Shown: one piece after another, positions 1-10,680 of the stretch
How positions within the stretch are numbered: the first letter of the stretch is position 1
Layout of the letters: each line of letters starts with the position of its first letter
Source: Diorhabda sublineata
Lineage: Eukaryota > Arthropoda > Insecta > Coleoptera > Chrysomelidae
DNA length: 64,000 nt
Direction of reading: 5' to 3'
NCBI RefSeq assembly: GCF_026230105.1
Contig: NC_079486.1
Location: forward strand, 7,254,001-7,318,000
Notes under the pieces: generated by a model
Seen by the model: the letters and a program-made list of their open reading frames with translations, nothing else
What the model was told of the DNA's origin: nothing
Databases searched by the model: none
Program-made: the position numbers and the translations under genes

Positions 1-590
1 GGGCCGCAAGATTACGTAACCTGGCTTCAAAATGTGATTTCGGAACTGAATTAGAAGCGTTGCTCAGAGACAAGTTCATCATGGGGATGGATAATACCAA
101 GGTCCTGGAGAGACTATTCGAAGAAAAGGTGACAATTTCCCTCGACAGAGCAATGGAGATAGCCAGTATTGTAAGAAATCAACATGACGTAACCGTGAAA
201 GAAGAAATTTTCTATCAAGACCATGTGCATCAACGAGGAGGAAGAGGATTTGGCAACAGGGGGTCGGCGCCGCCGCTGCGAAGACCACGTCAGTTTCCTG
301 TACCACAAAATGGAAACTACCGACAGCAACCAAATTTGAGCGGAGCTCGCAAGATGGAGCCGGCCCACGTCGACGCCAACCTGTCATCGCGTCAAATGTC
401 AATCAGGTCAGCTGCGAGGTCTGCGGAAAAACAGGACATAACAAAGATAAGTGTGTTTTTAAAAATTATTTTTGTAATGAAATAGGCCACTTAGCCAATA
501 TTTGCCAGAAAAAACTTAAGAGGGGTAATTATTTTTTAGATAATAATAATTCTGATTTATCATCTGATGATGAAACCAGTAAGTTTGATC
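1..590 (+). pseudogene. gypsy gag remnant with CCHC zinc knuckle
   Basis: The first ~400 bases read in one frame as a gag C-terminal part with a basic, Gly/Arg-rich stretch (GGRGFGNRG). Around 390-410 the frame shifts, and the new frame gives a clean CCHC knuckle (CEVCGKTGHNKDKC) followed by a second, degenerate one (CNEIGHLANIC) that lacks its first cysteine. Knuckles of this type bind the element's RNA in the capsid. An acidic Asp/Ser-rich linker (near 540-580) leads into the protease. The start lies upstream of the window. The frameshift shows the gene is broken. Confidence 0.75.
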
Positions 591-599
591 ACATTTTTA

Positions 600-2174
600 A
601 TTTATCTGCTTCAAATGATGAAATCACAATTGAAATAACAATAAACAAGCAACTGTTTACTTTTCAATTGGACACAGGGGCCTCGGTCTCTGTAATTTCT
701 GAACAATTTAGAGAAAAACATTTGAATAAGTTCATTGTTTATCGAACCAGCAAAACTTTGGGAAGTTATGATGGTTCAAGTATTCATCCTTTGGGATTTA
801 TTGAGGTAAAAGTGACCTTTAATTTAAAAACAGAAACAATACGGTTGTATATAATTTCTAATGGGGGCCCTCCGTTATTGGGTAGAGATTTTTTCAATTT
901 ATTTAAACTAAGTGTAAATAGCATTAATAATTTAATTGATAAAAATGAAAACTTACTACAAATTGAGGATTTAAATAATGTAATTAAGATAAAGAAAATG
1001 TTATCAAAGAAGTATTCTAAAGTATTTTTTCCTTCCTTGGGTAAATTTAATGGAGGTGCTCTGCGACTGGATATGCAACAGGGAGCCAAGCCCAAGTTTT
1101 GCAAAGCCCGTTCCATCCCTTATGCCGAAGAGTTGAGGCGGAACTAGTCCGACTTGTCACTGAAAACATCTTGAGCCCAGTATCATACAGCAGTTGGGCA
1201 ACACCCATTGTACCAGTAGCTAAGAAAATGGAACCATCAGAATTTGTGGTGACTATAAAATTACTTTTAATCCTGTATTGTTAATTGATAAATACCCATT
1301 GCCCCGTATTGAGGAATTATTTTCTAATCTACAAGGCGGAGTTGAGTTTTCAAAAATTGATCTTTCTCAAGCATATCAGCAGATTGAGTTAGACAATGAG
1401 TCAAAGAAATTAACAACTATTAATACTCCAAACGGGTTATTTAGTTATAATCCTTTACCTTTTGGTATTGCTAGTGCTCCAGCAATGTTTCAAAGAATAA
1501 TGGAACAAATCTTAGCATGTTTAGATGGGGTTGTTTGTTTTTTAGATGACATTTTAATTACTGGAAAAAGTTTTGGATAGGTTACAAAAAAGTGGTCTTA
1601 CGGTAGCATTAGACAAATGTGAATTTTTCAAAAACTCAGTACAATATTTGGGTACCACAATTGATAAATAAGGATTGCATACAAGTGAAGATAAAGTTAG
1701 AGCGATTGTTGAAGCTCCAGTATCTCAAAATATTACTCAACTTAGATCATTTTTGGGGTTTGTGAATTTTTATAATAAATTTATACCTAACGTGGCCTCA
1801 GTACTTCAGCCTTTGTACAATTTATTGAAGAAAAATGTTGAATTTATTTGGTCTGAACAATGTACAATGGCATATAATAAAATTAAAAACATAATTAGCT
1901 CTGCTCCCATTTTGGAGCATTATGACCCAAATTTACCAGTAAAGTTGACTGTTGATAGTTCTTATTATGGTGTTGGAGCTATGATTTCACATGCCATTAA
2001 TAATGTAGAAAAACCCATTAGTTTTGCATCTTTAACACATTCTAGCAGTCAACAAAAATATTCTCAAGTAGAAAAAGAAGCTTTGCCATTGTTTTTGGTG
2101 TGAAGAAGTTTTATCAGTATCTGTATGGTAGGAGATTCACAATAAAAACGGATGCCAAATGTTTAGTAACTTTA
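600..2174 (+). pseudogene. gypsy pol, part 1: protease, RT and start of RNase H
   Basis: The aspartic protease active site is visible as QLDTGAS (about 667-690), with a second conserved GGPPLLGRDF block near 860-890. RT follows: palm motif SKIDLSQAYQQ near 1350, the LPFGIASAPAMFQRIM block near 1455-1500 and the catalytic FLDDILI near 1540. The RNase H start is seen as LTVDSSYYGVGA (1950-1980) and KEALPLFLV (2080). Frameshifts or stops occur near 1125-1145, 1230-1275, 1575 and 2100, so no intact polyprotein is made. The gene continues at 6420 beyond an inserted LINE. Confidence 0.85.
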
Positions 2175-2293
2175 TTAATAATAATCTTTATTAATAGCAC
2201 TTGGCTAGAACATATACATATACAAAATTCCATATTCACACAGAAAGAAGATAAATAAATCAAATACAGTACTTCCAGATAAATAGCTACCAC

Positions 2294-5106
2294 TTATATA
2301 ACAATATTCTCTCTTATAAATGTTTTGCACAAATTCTTGAACTGCGATAGACTACCCGAATGCCTGACGCTTTCAGGCAGTTTATTGTATTGCTTTAAAC
2401 CTTTGTAAAATAAGCTATTCTGGCTGAAATTAGTAGATACCCTATTGATATAAATATAAAAATTATTTTGTGACTCTGTATCATATTTATGTATATCTCT
2501 TACAAATTTACAGTTTTGCAGTAGGTGTTTAGGTACTAAATCATTCAACATCTTGTAAATAAATATCATAGTGTTATAAGTTATAATTTGCCTTACACTT
2601 AAAAGATTTGTTGTTTTTAGCATATCAGTTATTCTAGCATATCTGTCACAGTTCAAAATCATACGTAATGCCTTATTTTGTTTTTTCTGTAAAATATCTA
2701 TCTGGGTATTATTCATCAAAAATAACAATGTGGAACAAAAATAAAAATGTGGAGCAATGATAGTTTTATAAATAGTTAACTTAGACCAGCAACTCAAGTT
2801 TTGTGACGTACGTCCTAATACATTACTTTTTTTAGCAATTTTATTTGTTATAAATTTATAATGCTCAGAAAACGATAAATTTTCGTCTATTATACAACCT
2901 AGGTACTTATACTGTACTACCCTTTCAACCATTTCATTGTCTATTTTAACTACACTGTTTGCATTGAGAGTCAATACCTTATTTTTATTTTTCAGAATCA
3001 TCAATTTAGTTTTATTTATATTAAGTCTGAGAGAGTTGATATTCAACCATTCAAATAAATTACTGAGTTCTTCATTTAGTGTTTGTATTATTTCATCAAC
3101 ATTATCACCCACAGTATATATCATAGTGTCATCAGCAAACAGCTGGATTCTACACTTTTTTATAGTCTTAACAATGTCATTTATATATAGAATAAATAGA
3201 GTGGGTCCCAACACCGTTCCCTGTGGTACACCATAAGTGGTTTGAGCAGCTGCTGAAATATTATTATACTTAGTTACTTGAGTCCGATCAGTTAAGTAAT
3301 CTTGAAACCACTTGAGAATGGATGATCTAAACCCATATTTTTCCATTTTGTGTAATAGTAGCTGCCTGGAGATTGTCTCAAAGGCACGCTTAAAATCTAA
3401 GAAAACTACACCGACAAGATGACCCTCTTCCAATGCCTCTTTCCAATTAAATATCACAGTTTGTAAAGCGCTTTCACACGAATTTTTATGCCTAAAACCT
3501 GACTGATAGTCAGTAAAGATTTTATTTTCTTCAATATATTTCACTATTTGATCATTTACACATATTTCAAGGAGTTTTCCATATGGTGGTACCATATTGA
3601 TAGGCCTGAACTCCTCACATTTAATAGTATCCTTAACTTTTTCAACTGGGATGACCATACTGTTCTTCCAAGAGTTTGGAAAAATTCCCTTCTCTAGCTG
3701 CTGTTAATTATTTTAAGAAATTTGTCTCCTATTGCTTCAAACCCGTATTTTAATATTTGTACCGTGATACCATCAGTATTACTTTCTTTATTTTTCATCT
3801 TTTTTACTATTTTTCGTAGATCTGTCATTTCTAAAATTTTAAATTTTTCCATTACGCATTTAACTTCTATATTACTTACAATTTCATTTTGATTATTATT
3901 TTTCACTATTTCTTTAATACTGTCTAGGAAAAATATGTTAAATTGTTCACTTATTTCTTTACCTGTGATTCGTTTATTATCAAATATTATTTCGGGTTTA
4001 GGTCCCTCATTTGTTTTGGAATTTATAAGTTTTTTTATTGTTTTCCACATTTCTGTGGGGTCGTCCTTCAACAAGTCAATCTTATCATTGAAATAATTAG
4101 TTTTCGTATTTCTGATCATTGATACAACTTTGTTTCTTTGTTGTCTATAATTGTTCCAGTCCTCATCAGCTTTTGTTACTATGGCTCTTTGATATAGATG
4201 ATCTCTTAGTTTAATTTCATTACTTATCTCTTCATTCCACCACTTCTTAACTCCAAATTTTTCCGTATATACCACTGTTCTTTCTGGAGCAAATTGATTT
4301 AGTGCACATAGTAGATTATCGATTAAACATTCAGCTAATTTGTTTGTGTCTTGTGACTGAGGCCATGCCATGTCCATAAGTTTAAGCTGGAATCCCATTA
4401 CATCCATAGATTTGTAGTTTCTATAACTTTTTTCTTTACGTTTTTCAATATATTTACTTTTAAGATCTACTGTAATAATTGAATGATCGGTAGTTTTAGG
4501 GGTTGTTAGTACTTCGTAGTTAATATTCTTTTGGTTTGTGAGAAGAAGATCAATTTTTGTGGATGATATCCTTGTTACTCGAGTATACTTATCAATCAGC
4601 TGGTAGATACCATGCTTTGCGATTAGATCATTAAGTTTAATACTATAAAAGTGATTACTTGCCAGATCTATATTGAAATCACCCAAAATTATAATAATTG
4701 CATCCTGGTTCAGGTTTTCCATGAAGTTATCAAGTTTATTTAAGAACTCTGCATCACTTGTGCTCGGTGAGTGATATAAAGAATATAGATAATATTTTTG
4801 TTTTTCCAAGGCAATTTCAATTCCTGTTATCCATACATTTCTATTATCACTTATATTAAGAATTTCTTTATACCTATATCCTTTTTTTATGTATATTATT
4901 GTTCCTCCTGTATGAGCACTTGTAGAAAAACTAATTACCGAGTTATATCCTATAATCTCTATTTCATTTGAGGTAAAATCTTGAGTAACGTGAGTTTCTG
5001 AGAGACATATAATATTTGGTTTATTTTGATTTGCAATCCACGTTAGTTCTGTTTTGTGTGTACTTAATCCCTGTATATTTAAATATAAGATACTTGGTCC
5101 TGGTTG
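2294..5106 (-). pseudogene. LINE ORF2: APE endonuclease and reverse transcriptase, one frameshift
   Basis: The frame starts immediately after the ORF1 stop, with endonuclease motifs LYLNIQGLSTHKTEL, CLSETHVTQDF and later IIILGDFNIDL and TTDHSIITVD. No ATG exists in this frame for more than 100 codons after the stop, so ordinary initiation would lose part of the endonuclease. RT motifs are TYGVPQGTVLGP and the catalytic FADDTMIY, with a C-terminal thumb region ending at 2294. Near 3700 the frame shifts by one base; a single missing C in a CC pair explains it. Endonuclease nicks target DNA and RT copies the RNA at the nick. Otherwise the protein is full length (about 935 residues). Confidence 0.85.
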
Positions 5107-6228
5107 CTATATTACGTTGTTTCTTCTATGTATTTCAGGATATTTTATTTTTTCTTGTAACTGTTCTACTACTCTTTTATACGCTTCGCAGGTTTTTTCA
5201 TATGCCTTATATTTACTATCAATGTGTGGTATTTTTAATATTTCTGCTGCATATTTACAATTTGCGCAACATATATCTCTTGAGTTACACTCAGTTGCTT
5301 TATGTTCTCCTGCACATATTTGACATGTAGGTGTTTCCTTTTTGCATTCTTTCGCGAGATGTCCAAACTTCCAGCAGTTATAGCACTGCTTTACATTTAG
5401 ACTGTCATTGAAAAAACAACTTTTCCATCCTATATGTATTTTTTTCCTATTCTCAATGCATTCGTATGTATGTACATCCATTTGCAGAATGATATTCATG
5501 TTTCCTCTGTATGTTTTAATTTTATGCACTATCTTTAATTCTCTCTCTTCTAGCTCAGTATTTATCAAATTCTGTAAAATACTTTTCTCTATGAGACTGT
5601 CCTCATCTTCTAACTCTTTTGGATCTACATTAAATACTATTATCCTAGGATTTTTCTTTTCGGGTATATTTACTTTATATGAATGACCCAAAGAAGTTTT
5701 AATGCTTTCGCACACATTCTGTACCTTTTCTTTTCCATTCTCATTGCACTTTATTGCCACTCCTCCATCTCGTATGTACTTAATTTTTGATACACTAATT
5801 CCAAGTCCACTGGGATTAATTTTTTCTTCTATTGTCTTTTTTGTAGATTCACTTGTTTGGGCACTATCCTTTGGTTTTACTATTATGACTTCTTCCTTCT
5901 GTTTTTTCACTGCCAGACTGTAATCACCTTGTCCATTAGCTAACTTCTTTTTTAATTCATCAATTTCTTCTTGTAGAAGGTTAATTATTGTTGTTTTATC
6001 ATCTATTATTGTTTCCTTACTCAATAATAACTTATTGAATAACTCCAAGGATTTTCCATTATTACATTTTTGACAGTATAATTTCATTACTCGGGAAGAA
6101 AGCTGTAAAACTTTTACTTCTGATGCTGTAAGCCCTCCACAATCTTTGCATATTGCATCTCTACATCCATCACAATCAAATAGGTCCTTATTTTTAACTT
6201 TGATTTGTTTACAAATTTCGCATTTCAT
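5107..6228 (-). CDS. LINE ORF1 protein: PHD-like finger, coiled-coil segment, three CCHC knuckles
   Basis: 373 residues, intact from ATG at 6228 to TAG at 5107-5109. Residues 1-55 form a PHD-like Cys cluster (CEIC, CDGCRDAICKDC, YCQKC). A charged helical segment follows (about residues 70-100; LLQEEIDELKKKL). The C-terminal third has three zinc knuckles starting CYNCWKFGHLAKEC, then CQICAGEHKATEC, then a third Cys pair (CCANC). ORF1 proteins coat the LINE RNA; PHD-bearing ORF1s are known in CR1-like elements. The stop codon is followed in the same frame by ORF2, in a context that favours readthrough. The ATG is the first in frame after the 5' UTR. Confidence 0.85.
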   Translation of the reverse strand: MKCEICKQIKVKNKDLFDCDGCRDAICKDCGGLTASEVKVLQLSSRVMKLYCQKCNNGKSLELFNKLLLSKETIIDDKTTIINLLQEEIDELKKKLANGQGDYSLAVKKQKEEVIIVKPKDSAQTSESTKKTIEEKINPSGLGISVSKIKYIRDGGVAIKCNENGKEKVQNVCESIKTSLGHSYKVNIPEKKNPRIIVFNVDPKELEDEDSLIEKSILQNLINTELEERELKIVHKIKTYRGNMNIILQMDVHTYECIENRKKIHIGWKSCFFNDSLNVKQCYNCWKFGHLAKECKKETPTCQICAGEHKATECNSRDICCANCKYAAEILKIPHIDSKYKAYEKTCEAYKRVVEQLQEKIKYPEIHRRNNVI

Positions 6229-6419
6229 TTTTGAGGTTATCTTTCATGAAAATTAAAAGTTACCATCAAATATGCAGATTTCCACAGTGCTTTCAATTAT
6301 TATAGAAAGACACAACTTCACTTATAGAATTCCTATTCTTTAGCATATATTTTTCCACTTTTTTTTCAGTATTTTTCTGTTATGAATCAAACACGCCGTC
6401 AACCTCGACATAACCTGAC

Positions 6420-7770
6420 ATTATTTGGAAATAAGAAAGGCATTCCACCACTTGCCACTAACAGATTGCAACGTTGGGCTCTAATACTTTCAAATTTTGT
6501 TTTTGATGTGGAGTATGTGCAATCAAAAGATAATACGGCTGACCATTTTTCTTGTTTACCCTTAGGGGAAGAATTAAAAGAGTTTGACATTGAGAGTTCT
6601 TACTTAAACTTTATTGCCTCAAATACTGATTTGCCGATTGTTTGGGAACAGATCAAAACGGAAACTCAACATGATAAAATTTTATCACAAATTTGTTAAT
6701 ATGGGGTGGCTTAAAAAGATACCACAGTTATGTAAACCTTATCTTAATTATAAAAACAATTTTAGTGTGGTCGATGGTTGTTTGATGCTGGGCCACAAAG
6801 TCGTAATTCCTTGTAATTTAAAAGGAAATATATTAAAACAACTACATTCTCCTCATTTTGGAATGGTCAAAACTAAAAGCTTGGCTCGTTCTTATGTATG
6901 GTGGCCGCAAATTAGTTATGATAATGAAAATGTAATTAAATCTTGCGAATATTGTTTAAAAACTGTGATCCTCCCAAAACACCATTAAAAAATTGGGATT
7001 TTCCTGATAGACCATGGGAAAGAATTCATATTGATTTTTTAGGTCCAATTCTTGATAAATATATTTTAGTGTTAGTTGATGCTCATACAAAATGGCTAGA
7101 AGCTGTTGTCACTTCAAACACTAAATCTGGTGCAACAATAAATATTTTAAGGGATATTCTTTCTAGATTTGGCTTACCTTTTGCTTTAGTTTCTGACAAC
7201 GCTACTACTTTTAAATCTAATGAATTCCAAACATTTTTAAGTAAAAACAACATAGAATTTAAAGAAATTGCACCTTTTCATCCAGCATCTAATGGTCAAG
7301 CTGAAAATGCGGTTAAAACAGTTAAACAAGCACTACTTAAGATTTTAAAAAGGAGTTCATTGTCAGAACTTAACCGTAATTTAAACAATTTTCTTTTATC
7401 TTATCGAATTACACCACACTGTTCTACAGGAAAATCTCCAGCCAATGTAATGTTTCAAAGAAACATAAGAAGTGTTTATGATTTTTGGAATAACAATGTA
7501 AATATTGTAAATCATAAAGCTATTGATGTAACAGACTTTAGTATTAGTCAACAAAATGTAAAAGTAGATCTTAATCAAATATCTAAAAGTCAGGACAATC
7601 AATGTAAATATTTCAAAGGTAGTAGAAATAAAACTTATTTAATAGGAGATCATGTAGCAGTAAGGGATTATAGAGTTGTTAATAAGCCTTCTTGGGTATA
7701 GGGAATAATTCATAAGAAGATAGGTTCAAAAACCTATCTTCTTATGAACCTAACCCTTATTACTTCTTGA
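6420..7770 (+). pseudogene. gypsy pol, part 2: end of RNase H and integrase
   Basis: After the LINE the frame resumes with the gypsy RNase H end (FGNKKGIPPLATNRLQRWAL, then YVQSKDNTADHFS). The integrase has a zinc-binding H/C region (HSPHFGMVKTKSLARSYVWW, SCEYC), frameshifted near 6690 and 6960. The catalytic core reads IHIDFLGP, ALVSDNATTF and HPASNGQAENAVK, which supplies the D,D-35-E residues. The core is open from about 6975 to an in-frame TAG at 7699-7701, just before a conserved C-terminal module that stays readable to TGA at 7768-7770. Integrase inserts the cDNA; this copy cannot work because of the frameshifts and the TAG. Confidence 0.88.
7709..7748. repeat. perfect 18-bp inverted repeat (hairpin)
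   Basis: Left arm TTCATAAGAAGATAGGTT (7709-7726), loop CAAA, right arm AACCTATCTTCTTATGAA (7731-7748). It falls inside the readable integrase C-terminus just after the in-frame TAG, so it may be partly a by-product of coding sequence. Confidence 0.95.
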
Positions 7771-7842
7771 TACGATATTTCGAATATTTACCGCAGGCGT
7801 TTAAGAGTTATTTTTTATTGTATGCATGCACGTTTTCCTTAT

Positions 7843-8018
7843 TGTAGAAGGAGTTCGCCACTCTCATTTATTTGAATCGTTGAACCGTTAACATCGAATA
7901 CACGGTTGTCAGATTGAACACATTGTAATATTAATTAAGAATTGTTTCTTTTTTAATTAATAAAGTAAGTGAATTTTCACTCGTGGTACTTTTGCTCAAC
8001 CCTAATCAAGACATTACA
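7843..8018 (+). repeat. candidate 3' LTR of the gypsy element
   Basis: The stretch begins TGTAGAAGG, ends ACATTACA, contains AATAAA at 7959-7964 and lies 73 bp after the pol stop. TG...CA ends and a short LTR would fit mag-type elements. No second LTR is in the window and no clear polypurine tract precedes it, so both borders are tentative. Confidence 0.3.
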
Positions 8019-8925
8019 CCATGTGAGTTTTTTCCAAAAATAAATACAATAAACGGCTATAAAAACTTGTTGTTTGGATTGTCTACTACAAGTTGTTAGA
8101 ACTTTAATTAACTTGCTTCACGATGAAAAATATTATTAAGGAGCTTTTATATTTTTTCTGAGAATTGTGATCAAATAAATTATAATCGTGCGAAAAAGAA
8201 TTAATAAAATACAAACTGAGTTTTGAATTTATAAAACTGTTCGTGCAATAACGAAAATCTCAAAAGATAATTAACGCTTCCTTGCGAACTGAATAGTAAA
8301 TAACTTGTCCAGGTAAACATCGAAATATTTAATTTTCAGAATCAGTTGATTATTCAAAAGTATGAATAAACCACAACATTACACAAAAAAAAACCCTTGG
8401 AGTTACTAAATCGAATAAAGTTACAATTGATTTTTTAAAAATTAGTTAGAGAAAACTTTGTAAGTAAATAAATGAAGTTTCCGTTTCCGTTTGTTGATAT
8501 ATTATTGGAATGAATTTTACATTTAACGAATGTCAAATCGTTAAGCAAAAAAGCGGGCATTTCAATTCGCTAAAGCTTCGTACCAGAAATTTAACATTTC
8601 ATAATAACTCTTGCGAATATTTTGTTCATCCCCAAAGAATATCGAGTTTGTGTGTAGTTTTGCCCGTTTCTCCAAGGATAAATTCGAAAGAGAATTTTCT
8701 CCTGTTTCAATACGAAATTACTTGTAATGCAAATACAGTTTTATTATAAAATTTCGTTTCTATATACGTGTATTATAACAAATTTTACTCTCAAGACTTC
8801 CTCGAGGAGCTCCATATTCAAAGCATCTTATTGTTTCCCATATGGGATTTTACGATGGGTCCAGTATAAGCCCAGACTTGGACCAAGTGTCCTAAACTTG
8901 GTGGGACTGTGATTCAAACCTGGCT
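8019..8925. other. no recognisable gene
   Basis: AT-rich sequence with short reading frames (for example 8510-8749) that show no motif and no codon pattern I trust. Nothing is assigned. Confidence 0.6.
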
Positions 8926-9253
8926 GGGCTAACGTATAACTATCATTTATGTATCCCAATAAAGTTGGGCTAAAGTATAACTATCATTTATGTATCCCAA
9001 TAAAGTTGGGCTAAATTATAACTATTATTTATGTATCCCAATGAAGTTGGGCTAAAGTATAACTATCATTTATGTATCCCAATAAAGTTGTGCTGAAGTA
9101 TAACTATCATTTATGTATTCCAATAAAGTTGGGCTAAAGTATAACTATCATTTACGTATCCCAATAAAGTTGGGCTAAAGTATAACTATCATTTATGTAT
9201 CCCAATAAAGTTGGGCTAAAGTATAACTATCATTTATTTATCCCAATAAAGTT
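8926..9253. repeat. minisatellite: 41-bp unit, exactly 8 tandem copies
   Basis: Units start at 8926, 8967, 9008, 9049, 9090, 9131, 9172 and 9213 with no length variation. Each begins GGGCTAAAGTATAACTATC and ends CAATAAAGTT. Differences are single substitutions (for example ATTATT in unit 3, TGTGCTGAAG at unit 5, ACG in unit 6). Each unit carries one AATAAAG (AATGAAG in one). There are no spacers, so it is not a CRISPR array. Confidence 0.97.
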
Positions 9254-10315
9254 GCTCTAACGTTTTTAATAAAGTTTGTTTTGAGAGTTATTCACTACGC
9301 ATAACATATTGTGGTGTTTTATTCTAATATGATTGGAGGATTTTAGTGGGGAGTATGGGACACCCAAAATGTTTTATTTTCATTGGTTGTTGTTGATTTA
9401 TCTATGTCAAACGATTTGACCCTACTTTCGTCCTCTTTTTTATTTGGTTTAACTCTTTTTACTTCTTTTTTATTTACTTAATGAGTCTTTCTCGCGCATT
9501 TTTAGTTTGGGGTTTAACGAAATGGGTCATGTGGATATTTTTTTCATTGCAATTTCAAATTAAACACTGTCTCAGTTCTACCATAAGATTACTTAATTTA
9601 ATAGTTATTTCCGACGCTTATTAAGGGGACCATCGTCATCGGAAAACCGTAAATTGGCCGCATTACAACGGGGTTCCTTATCAACTTCCAAATCTTTCCC
9701 GTTTTATCGTAAGATATATGGAATATACGTCAGAAAATAACTTTTTTTTTATCTCTTTCAATCTGGACACGCAGAATATGTTACCAATAGAACGATTGTC
9801 GATGTGATTACGAAAGTAAATATATTGTATGAGAGGAATTTATATAAAACGACGATTGTTATAATGATAATTCACTGAAATGTTTGACTTCAGTTTTTGT
9901 AGACGACAACATGGTTATATAAACGCAAATCCATCAGTGTATTTGTGAATGTTGTCGATTTAGCTGAGGAAGCTGTACAGTCTTTTTCAAGATCAAAAAT
10001 CGATAGTGATTCTACGAGGCCCAAATTCGATCAACTTTATCCAACAAAATCCGCACCTAGAGCAATTTCTCCAAGACAGAACAGAACTTCAAGATCAAAA
10101 AGGGTACATCTTTTTCTTCTCGCATTTTACATAAGTAAACAGTTTTATTTAGAACATGGTTCTGTTTTGTAGTTAAAACTTTCATTCCTTCGACGTAGAG
10201 GTGGTTTTCCTTTGGTTTTGTAACAATTTTGATAGATTCTTCTTTGAAACCAATTAAACCAATTGGTGAGTCGAAAAATAGACTTTCGTCTTAAGATACT
10301 TTCTGTTTCAATTAG
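9254..10315. other. no recognisable gene; one weak exon-like ORF
   Basis: AT-rich. The frame at 9945-10172 starts MNVVDLAEEAVQSFSRSKID and is Ser/Arg/Pro-rich up to about 10105, where an AG|GTACAT could be a weak splice donor. It might be a 5' exon of a host gene, but no partner exon or domain is visible. Confidence 0.25.
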
Positions 10316-10680
10316 AAATCAAAATTTGTTCGTACAAACTTCAATTTTCCAAAAATAAGGTGAGATTCGTCTTTAGAAACTTTATTTTTCAAAAAGCAAA
10401 CCAAAATTTGACTACGGGAATTGCCATTTCGATAAAAAACAAAATTCGTCTTTAGAAACTTTGTTTTTCGAGAACAAAAAAATATTGTCACAAGAGACTT
10501 CTTTTGCAATTAGAAACCAAATTTTATTTGTAGAAACTTTATTTTTCAAAACAAACCAAAATTGGTCTTCAGAAACTTTGTTTTTCAAAAATAAACCGAC
10601 ATTTGGTTTTCAGAACTGTCGTATTCGAAAATACAAACGAAATTTGTTTATAGAAACCGTTTTTTTCCAAAAAGAAATTG
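10316..10680. repeat. degenerate tandem array, ~40-bp unit, about 9 copies
   Basis: The phrase TAGAAACTTTGTTTTTC followed by AAAANAAACCAAAATT recurs about every 38-41 bp with many substitutions. The array explains the long frames on both strands here, which I do not regard as genes. Confidence 0.8.

Larger units (their letters stand above)
2175..6419 (-). mobile_element. non-LTR retrotransposon (CR1/L2/jockey-type LINE) inserted antisense in gypsy pol
   Basis: Two ORFs on the minus strand encode a PHD-like plus zinc-knuckle ORF1 and an APE endonuclease plus RT ORF2. The 3' end (low coordinates) has AATAAA and an AT-rich tail made of TTATTAAT-like units instead of a long poly(A). The 5' UTR is about 190 bp (6229-6419). 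Gypsy sequence resumes cleanly at both sides, which fixes the borders to within about 10 bases. A target-site duplication is not obvious beyond TTA. ORF1 is intact and ORF2 has a single 1-nt lesion, so the insertion is young compared with its host element. Confidence 0.85.
1..8018 (+). mobile_element. Ty3/gypsy LTR retrotransposon, 5' end outside window, split by a LINE
   Basis: Gag zinc knuckle, aspartic protease, reverse transcriptase, RNase H and integrase motifs follow in the order normal for Ty3/gypsy (PR-RT-RH-IN). The reading frame is lost and regained several times, so the copy is dead. An antisense LINE of about 4.2 kb (2175-6419) splits the RNase H region: the protein stops after a KTDAKCLVTL motif and resumes at FGNKKGIPPL on the far side. 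The RT resembles the mag-type insect lineage; this is a judgement by eye. The right boundary rests on a weak LTR candidate, and the 5' LTR is not in the window. Confidence 0.85.

Noticed and set aside
8926..9253. Regular repeats as a CRISPR array
   Set aside because: The 41-bp units follow each other without spacers and the genome is eukaryotic.
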